This document shows, piece by piece, positions 6,066-10,748 of a stretch of DNA of 10,748 bases. The stretch is taken from assembly GCA_026397675.1 (NCBI GenBank), contig JAPLUH010000273.1, positions 1-10,748 of the forward strand, read 5' to 3'. The translations under genes were made by a program, and so were the position numbers. Each line of letters opens with the position of its first letter. The stretch's first letter is position 1. This stretch comes from Verrucomicrobiota bacterium (GTDB taxonomy: Bacteria; Verrucomicrobiota; Verrucomicrobiia; Limisphaerales; UBA9464). A model generated the notes under the pieces. It did not search any database. It was not told the origin of the DNA and saw nothing but the letters and a program-made list of their open reading frames with translations.

Positions 6066-6443
6066 TCAGCGTTGCAACCACACCAGAAGTCCGGCCTGAG
6101 CTACCAAGCTAATACCCAAGGTGATCCACAGGGTTCGTTCCCAGCCGGACAAACCCCGCTGAGTGGGTGCAGCCAGATGAAATCGAGCGCTGGTCGCGCC
6201 GAGCGAAACGGCATCACCCCACCGCAAGATGGATTCCCGGATTGGAACTCCGTTGATGGCCACCACCGAGTCACCAAGGCTTCGAATCGTCAGGCGCCCA
6301 TCGGCACCCCGCTGAACCTCAGCGTGTCGGGCCCATACTCCCGAGGAGGTCAACACCCAACCATTTGAGGGATCCCGACCAATGGTTAAAACATCGCCGC
6401 TCCAGGAATGGCCCGGAAAGCCAAGGAGACGCAACTCGAACAT
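6066..6443 (-). CDS. Small FHA-domain protein with C-terminal membrane anchor
   Basis: 125 residues. An FHA fold fills residues ~1-90: LTIGRDP with G22-R23, the VWARHAEV segment with R39 and H40, and VAINGVP with N64-G65, then LRWGDAVSLG. FHA domains bind phosphothreonine peptides, using the Arg of GR, a Ser in the SxxH motif and the Asn of NG. Here the SxxH serine is W37, so classical phosphate binding may be weakened or absent. A single hydrophobic segment (TLWITLGISLVAQAGLLVWL, about 104-123) ends the protein with only a few residues after it, so it is probably tail-anchored with the FHA domain in the cytoplasm. It follows the OPX gene on the same strand after 110 bp, suggesting a role with the exopolysaccharide export complex, perhaps near the BY-kinase. 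No clear Shine-Dalgarno is visible before the ATG at 6443. Confidence 0.8.
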   Translation of the reverse strand: MFELRLLGFPGHSWSGDVLTIGRDPSNGWVLTSSGVWARHAEVQRGADGRLTIRSLGDSVVAINGVPIRESILRWGDAVSLGATSARFHLAAPTQRGLSGWERTLWITLGISLVAQAGLLVWLQR

Positions 6444-6476
6444 CTGAAAAGGATGCTGCGCGCCGCAGAAGGCTTC

Positions 6477-6497
6477 CAGCCTGATTTCGTAAGGCTG
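6477..6497 (-). other. Short hairpin between the OPX and FHA genes
   Basis: CAGCCT and AGGCTG form a 6-bp stem with a 9-base loop inside the 110-bp gap. No T-run follows on the minus strand, so termination is unlikely. It may be chance or an mRNA-processing structure. The same gap has the direct repeat CTGATTTC twice. Confidence 0.25.
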
Positions 6498-6553
6498 ATT
6501 TCCTGAGCCCGCTTTTCCTCACAGTCTTCTACCGGCGAACCGGAATTCGAAGA

Positions 6554-7195
6554 TCAGAGGATGCTACGGACCACTTCGATGCGGTCTCCCGGGTACAAGG
6601 GGACATCCAATTCCGGCTTCTTCATCGCCGCCTTGCAGTCCACCATGACTTGCTGGCCATTCACGCGGGTGACGCGAACCTCACGACGATTGGCGTACTC
6701 GGTGAATCCACCGGCGCGGTTGATGGCTTTGAGGACCGTCATTCCTCCTTCAAAGGGAAAGGAACCGGTCGTCCGTACCTCTCCGCCCACGGAGACCGTG
6801 CGACCCAACACTTGAACGTTCACCGAGAGGCGCTTGTACATCTGTTTCTTCACGGTGAACAGGTCACGGATGTCCTTGGAGACATCGGCCGCCATCTTCC
6901 CGGCAACTTGCACCTGCTCGCCCATGTGGATCGTCACCAACCCAGTCTCCGGTACCTGGATCTCCGTCGGGGCGATCGGCACCGAGGCTTCATACATCAC
7001 GCGGATCACATCGCCCACAGCGATGCGGTCGATGCTAAACCCGCTGTTGGTGCCAGCCACAGGGGCAACCGGTGCGGTTGCTGTGCTAGCGGCCTGAGGA
7101 GTGGCCTGTCCGGTACCCGTCTGGCAACCGCCCCAGAGAACGGCCATCAGCAGCACCAACGCACACATCCCGTTTTGACCGAATCGAAGCATCAT
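6554..7195 (-). CDS. Wza-like polysaccharide export (OPX) lipoprotein
   Basis: 213 residues from the ATG at 7195. The N-terminus (MMLRFGQNGMCALVLLMAVL then WGGC24) is a lipoprotein-type signal, though Trp at -3 is unusual. After a Thr/Ala/Pro linker, the Poly_export domain runs about 54-130 (DRIAVGDVIRVMYE ... LVTIHMGEQVQVAG). One SLBB domain follows at about 133-208 (GGEVRTTGSFPFEGGMTV, LKAINRAGGF, YPGDRIEV). The protein stops five residues after the SLBB core and has no C-terminal amphipathic helix, unlike E. coli Wza (about 380 residues). It would sit at the periplasmic face of the outer membrane and hand polymer to a separate pore. The gene follows the kinase gene closely. An alternative TTG start at 7240 would overlap the kinase stop (TTGA) and give 228 residues with a long n-region; the ATG gives a more normal signal peptide. 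Confidence 0.9.
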   Translation of the reverse strand: MMLRFGQNGMCALVLLMAVLWGGCQTGTGQATPQAASTATAPVAPVAGTNSGFSIDRIAVGDVIRVMYEASVPIAPTEIQVPETGLVTIHMGEQVQVAGKMAADVSKDIRDLFTVKKQMYKRLSVNVQVLGRTVSVGGEVRTTGSFPFEGGMTVLKAINRAGGFTEYANRREVRVTRVNGQQVMVDCKAAMKKPELDVPLYPGDRIEVVRSIL

Positions 7196-7236
7196 GTTGA
7201 TAAGTTTGCGGAGTCTATAGGCATCCAGACGGCGGC

Positions 7237-9357
7237 TCAATACTTGGTCTCTTTGCCCGGCTTTATTTCAGAAGCCTTGGACTCTGAGCCGACGACGAGG
7301 ACCTCGGCCGGCTTGGCATCGGCCTTCTTCTTCTTGGACAACTTCCGCTCACCATCTGGCTTACTGTCTTCGCTCTTAGAATAGTAATCGTAGTAGTAGC
7401 CGCTATAGTAGTAGTAGTAGCTATCTTGGCTGATGTTGATATTATTCAACACAACACCCAAGAGGTGACCACCGACCTTCTCGACCATCTGCTTAGCGCG
7501 AAGGGTCATCTGCTGCGGGTACTTGCGGTACTGAACCACCAACACAGCCATGTCCACTTCGCTGGCCAAGATGGAAGCGTCACTGACGCCCATGATCGGC
7601 GGTGAATCGAAGAACACGAAGTCGTACCGACTCTTGGCCTCGGCGATGAACTCCTTCATGGCCGCTGAATTGAGGATACCGATGGAGCTGCTCGGCAGAC
7701 GCCCCGAGGGCATAAAGTCCAGAGACGGGACCGGCGTCGTCTGAATTACTTCATCGAGGCGGTTCTGCTTCAGCAGGTAGTTGGTCAACCCCAAGTTGTT
7801 GGCCACATTGAGAATCTTGTGGAGGCTGGGACGGCGAAGGTCGGAGTCTACGATGAGCACTCGATTGCCGTTCTGAGCAAAGACAGTCGCCAAGTTGAAG
7901 ATGGTGGTGGACTTGCCCTCGCCGGCACCGCCGGACACGACGGTCATCGTGCGCCAATTCGTATCCTTACGGGAGAACAGAATATTGGTTCGCAAGACTC
8001 GATAAGCCTCGGCATGCGGGCTATCAGCTCCCTCAGACATGAGGGCTCCGACATTCTGGGGAATAACCCCGAGCACCGGCGCCTGCAGCGCTTGTTCCAC
8101 GTCATCGATGGTCTTGACCGAGGTGTCGAGGTATTCGATGAAGAAGGCCAGACCAATTCCGAGGATCAAACCGAAGACCACGCCAATGGTAATATTGACT
8201 GCTTTCTTCGGACGAACGGGGTTGGTGCCGGGAAGGGCCTCGTTGATCGTCTCAACAGATGAGGTGCTGCTGAGATCTCGGTCGATGTCTTCTTGGGCGA
8301 CGCGGATCTTGATGCCGTCGCGAATGCGTCGGGCGCTCTCGAATTCGTTGCGCTGGACGATGTAAGGCCGGAACCGTTGGGTATCCTGAGAATTCTTTTC
8401 GATGGTTTCCTGAAGGTACGTCTTCTGATTTTCCATCGCTGCTTTCTCAGCCTCCAGAGTGGAACGCATACCGCTGAGGATACCTTGGACTGTCGCGTCC
8501 AACTGCTCATCGAGCTTGGCGATTTGCAGGGACCATTTGATGACCTCCGGATGATCGGGGCCGAAGTCGGGACTCAGTCCGGACGCCTGACGCAAGGCGT
8601 AATTGCGAGCCGAGATCAAGGTGTTGAGCTCAGTGGTCGGATTGGCCACAACAAGGGCGTTGAGCAGCCTATCGCCCTTTAAGAGACCCAATTGCTCCAG
8701 CAAACGGTTGTTGCGGGTAATCCGTGTCTGGTAGTCCTGAATGACTCCGGTCATTCGCGAAAGTTCCTGAGCCGAAAGCCCCTGTACTTGGCCAGAATCG
8801 GCAATCTCTTCAGGCTCCTTGAGATCGATGCGCAGCTTGTCCATCTTCTCTCGAGCCTCGGAAACTTCCTTCTCGTAGCCGGCCAGCTTGTTGGTGAGGT
8901 CTTCGTTGAAGGCCGTAATCTCGATTATGGCCGTGTTGCGGAACTGAGTGATATCTACCTCACGAGACAACGTCTCGTAGGCATCTTGGATGGGCAATTC
9001 ACCGGGCTGCTTGTCGCGTTCGGCATAAACGCGGGCCAGCTTCAGACTCTTAATGACCTCGTTGAGGATCTTAGGAGAGCGAATAACCTGGAACTCGGTC
9101 TGGAGGAAATATTGGTCGAAGGCAGGCGTCATCGGACCGCTGCCCATCATTAACTGGGTCAGCGGGGTATCTTTTTCCACCTTCATCCGCGCCAGCGACG
9201 AGTAGGACTCGGGCTGGAACTGGGTGATGATCGCTGTAGTGATGACCACCAACAGGAAGACCGCCAAGATGACTGCCTTCCGAATACGGATGATCCGCCA
9301 GTAGTCGAGGAAGTGGAGCTTGGATTCCTGAGACTGGGGTGCCTTCGATACTTCCAT
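7237..9357 (-). CDS. Polysaccharide co-polymerase / BY-type tyrosine autokinase (Wzc-like)
   Basis: 706 residues from the ATG at 9357. An inner-membrane protein that controls polymer length and export by cycles of tyrosine autophosphorylation. A Wzz domain starts with HFLDYWRIIRIRK and TM1 (about 28-47), then a long periplasmic coiled-coil part, the PVRPKKAVN segment and TM2 (about 389-408, ending FFIEYLDTSVKT). The cytoplasmic kinase has Walker A with K482 (GGAGEGKST), Walker A' with D504 and D506 (VLIVDSDLRRPS) and Walker B with D584 (FVFFDSPP). A tyrosine cluster fills 647-659 (10 Tyr in 13 residues). It is followed by an unusual 47-residue lysine-rich tail. In the periplasmic part, the segment after EITAFNED appears to lack the usual helix with an IANAIAExY-like pattern. 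No Shine-Dalgarno precedes the ATG, which lies just after a terminator-like T-run. A TTG at 9363 is an alternative start. Confidence 0.95.
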   Translation of the reverse strand: MEVSKAPQSQESKLHFLDYWRIIRIRKAVILAVFLLVVITTAIITQFQPESYSSLARMKVEKDTPLTQLMMGSGPMTPAFDQYFLQTEFQVIRSPKILNEVIKSLKLARVYAERDKQPGELPIQDAYETLSREVDITQFRNTAIIEITAFNEDLTNKLAGYEKEVSEAREKMDKLRIDLKEPEEIADSGQVQGLSAQELSRMTGVIQDYQTRITRNNRLLEQLGLLKGDRLLNALVVANPTTELNTLISARNYALRQASGLSPDFGPDHPEVIKWSLQIAKLDEQLDATVQGILSGMRSTLEAEKAAMENQKTYLQETIEKNSQDTQRFRPYIVQRNEFESARRIRDGIKIRVAQEDIDRDLSSTSSVETINEALPGTNPVRPKKAVNITIGVVFGLILGIGLAFFIEYLDTSVKTIDDVEQALQAPVLGVIPQNVGALMSEGADSPHAEAYRVLRTNILFSRKDTNWRTMTVVSGGAGEGKSTTIFNLATVFAQNGNRVLIVDSDLRRPSLHKILNVANNLGLTNYLLKQNRLDEVIQTTPVPSLDFMPSGRLPSSSIGILNSAAMKEFIAEAKSRYDFVFFDSPPIMGVSDASILASEVDMAVLVVQYRKYPQQMTLRAKQMVEKVGGHLLGVVLNNINISQDSYYYYYSGYYYDYYSKSEDSKPDGERKLSKKKKADAKPAEVLVVGSESKASEIKPGKETKY

Positions 9358-9361
9358 GTGC

Positions 9362-9398
9362 AAAAAAATAGGAGGCTAGAATGGATGTTCCAGCCTCC
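9362..9398 (-). terminator. Strong intrinsic-terminator-like hairpin between the beta-barrel and kinase genes
   Basis: On the minus strand GGAGGCT-G-GAA pairs with TTC-T-AGCCTCC (about 11 bp including one G-T wobble) around a CATCCA loop, and is followed at once by TATTTTTTT. It lies 20 bases after the beta-barrel stop at 9419 and only 4 bases before the kinase ATG. The left arm also contains AAGGAGG, a perfect Shine-Dalgarno sequence, locked in the stem. It should end most beta-barrel transcripts and could act as an attenuator for the downstream genes. Confidence 0.8.
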
Positions 9399-9418
9399 TT
9401 CGCCAGAGTTGGAAAACC

Positions 9419-10699
9419 TTAGTAAGTGAAATTGACGCCGAGGAACACCCGGTTACGCGAGAATTCGCGAAGATCGCTCACCAGATCAGAATTGACTTGG
9501 TCGTGAGCGTAGGACACACGAGTCGAGATGTGCTGGGTGATGTGGTAGGAGAGACTCACATCAGCAGAAGCGTAGCTGTCACTCTTACCATCGACTCCAG
9601 AACCGCCACCAATGAAGTTACCCATCTGGTACAGACCATTGATAGAACCCACCAACTTCGGGGTGAAGCTGTGCGAGAGACCGATACGAGCAGAGGTAGC
9701 GCTGCTGCCGCGGATCGGATCCGAGAACAGACCGCCGCCTACGGCACCCAACACACCCACATCGGTCGCCGTCAGCTGATGACGCACACCCGCAGTCAAC
9801 GAAGAGCCGGGCAGAAAGCCATAGGAAACCTGACCGTCGATATAAGGCGAAACACCATCGCGGCTCTTGATGCCGACCACATCGGCGAAGTCGTTGTACT
9901 GGATACCACCGCGGAGCGAAGCAGTCAGGTTGGCCGCGAAGTCGTGATCGATGGTCGCCGCAACAAAGTGCGAATTGACGTCACGAACGAATCCAACGTT
10001 GCTTCCGGATCCATCATAATCGGTGATACCGTACTGATAGAACACACCAACGCTGGTCTTCGGAGCCACCTGGTACCGAACGTTGACCGACGGGAGATAC
10101 TCCACGCGGTCGAGCGACTGAGCGAAGGCGATATTTTCGAAACGGAACAAGTTGTTCCGGAAACCGGTGACCGCGCTCCAGTTCTCAGCGAGCTGGGAGG
10201 TGAGATCGAAGCCAGCAATGTTGCGGAAGTTGGTTCCTTCGGCTCGGAACAAAATACCTGCGCCACCAGCGCCGGCTCCCAGTTGCTGAGGCTCTTGGGC
10301 CTGAGCAAAGCTATCGAAGACGTCCAGCTTGAAACGACTGTTGAAATTGTGGCTCAGGTTTGCGTCCACCACATGGTTGTGATCGACAGCCTTGGCGCGG
10401 TTTTCGAAATAGCGCAGCAGGTAGTCGTAGCGCAGTCCCAACGTGGTCTGACCGTCATTGATTGGGAGGTTCAGGCTGAAGCCCGGGGTCACCTCGAAAC
10501 CAAAACTTCCGACCTTGTAGTCGGCAACCGCACCCGGAAGATTGCTACGGGTGTAGACGTTGTCGTTGTAGAAACCAGAAACGCCAGCCCGAACGGACCA
10601 AGGCTTGGCCCCGCCTTCAGAGGCTTGGAGGGCCGTGGTGACCGCGAGGCTCGCAGCGCCGATAGTAAGGGCGCTCATGCTAGGAATGAAGTTTTTCAT
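9419..10699 (-). CDS. Outer membrane beta-barrel protein, putative polysaccharide exit porin
   Basis: 426 residues. The signal peptide (MKNFIPSMSALTIGAASLAV, then TTALQA) is probably cut after ALQA, leaving SEGGAKPWSVRAG. The mature protein is a series of alternating polar/hydrophobic strands with Gly/Asn/Asp turns (LGLRYDYLLRYFENR, SVGVFYQYGITDYDG, LTASLRGGIQYNDF, ISTRVSYAHDQ). It ends RVFLGVNFTY; a terminal aromatic is the usual signal for outer-membrane barrel assembly. It resembles the putative beta-barrel porin 2 (BBP2) type proteins often found beside exopolysaccharide genes. Being first in the same-strand cluster with a kinase and an OPX protein, it probably provides the outer-membrane pore for polymer release. 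Other roles, such as a general porin, remain possible. Only 49 bp upstream are visible, with no clear Shine-Dalgarno and no promoter I can identify. Its transcript probably ends at the hairpin 20 bases downstream. Confidence 0.85.
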   Translation of the reverse strand: MKNFIPSMSALTIGAASLAVTTALQASEGGAKPWSVRAGVSGFYNDNVYTRSNLPGAVADYKVGSFGFEVTPGFSLNLPINDGQTTLGLRYDYLLRYFENRAKAVDHNHVVDANLSHNFNSRFKLDVFDSFAQAQEPQQLGAGAGGAGILFRAEGTNFRNIAGFDLTSQLAENWSAVTGFRNNLFRFENIAFAQSLDRVEYLPSVNVRYQVAPKTSVGVFYQYGITDYDGSGSNVGFVRDVNSHFVAATIDHDFAANLTASLRGGIQYNDFADVVGIKSRDGVSPYIDGQVSYGFLPGSSLTAGVRHQLTATDVGVLGAVGGGLFSDPIRGSSATSARIGLSHSFTPKLVGSINGLYQMGNFIGGGSGVDGKSDSYASADVSLSYHITQHISTRVSYAHDQVNSDLVSDLREFSRNRVFLGVNFTY

Positions 10700-10748
10700 G
10701 CGAAATCCGTTTTTAGACGGCTCTGTCGTCGTTGGAACGCGGAGCTTG

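Noticed and set aside
6650..7384. Long plus-strand open frame (244 codons) antisense to the OPX gene
   Set aside because: It lies opposite clear OPX and kinase coding sequence, has no family-like motifs and is a mirror of high-GC codon use.
7384..7430. Run of GTA/TAC triplets that looks like a microsatellite
   Set aside because: It encodes the tyrosine cluster of the BY-kinase, a known functional feature of the family, so a simple-repeat reading is not needed.
8692..9153. Plus-strand open frame of 153 codons antisense to the kinase gene
   Set aside because: The opposite strand is an unambiguous BY-kinase; the frame shows no domain and is a shadow.

Overview
The window is GC-rich bacterial chromosomal DNA from a diderm. 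The protein styles best fit the Verrucomicrobiota/PVC group: a polysaccharide BY-kinase followed by an outer-membrane beta-barrel gene, a small FHA-plus-membrane-anchor protein, and GC-rich intergenic repeats. That placement is inference; there is no rRNA or marker gene to fix it. I see no tRNA, rRNA, CRISPR array or intact transposase.

Left part (1-1714, minus strand): the N-terminal 348 codons of a CzcC/TolC-type outer-membrane efflux protein run off the left edge. Upstream of it, in the same direction, is a small single-pass membrane protein of unknown function. This looks like the head of a heavy-metal or drug RND efflux operon. Next comes about 550 bp (1715-2260) without a convincing gene. 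It holds two diverged ~100-bp repeat copies with a compensated hairpin, an exact 18-bp repeat and an AT-rich island.

Middle (2261-5649, plus strand): a 40-residue fragment resembling the N-terminus of TerC-family membrane proteins ends in a TTGA overlap with the start of recJ (ssDNA exonuclease). After a hairpin comes a 489-residue protein with ferritin-like di-iron ligand patterns, apparently in two tandem domains. A 416-bp non-coding stretch (5650-6065) follows, full of inverted and tandem repeats, between convergent genes.

Right part (6066-10699, minus strand): an exopolysaccharide export locus. In transcription order it contains an outer-membrane beta-barrel protein, a strong intrinsic-terminator-like hairpin, a Wzz/Wzc-type tyrosine autokinase with a C-terminal tyrosine cluster, a short Wza-like OPX lipoprotein and a membrane-anchored FHA protein. 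The kinase would control polymer assembly at the inner membrane, the OPX protein would bridge the periplasm, and the beta-barrel would be the exit pore. The OPX protein has no C-terminal membrane-spanning helix, so it probably needs that pore. The FHA protein may be a regulatory partner but lacks the usual phosphate-contacting serine.
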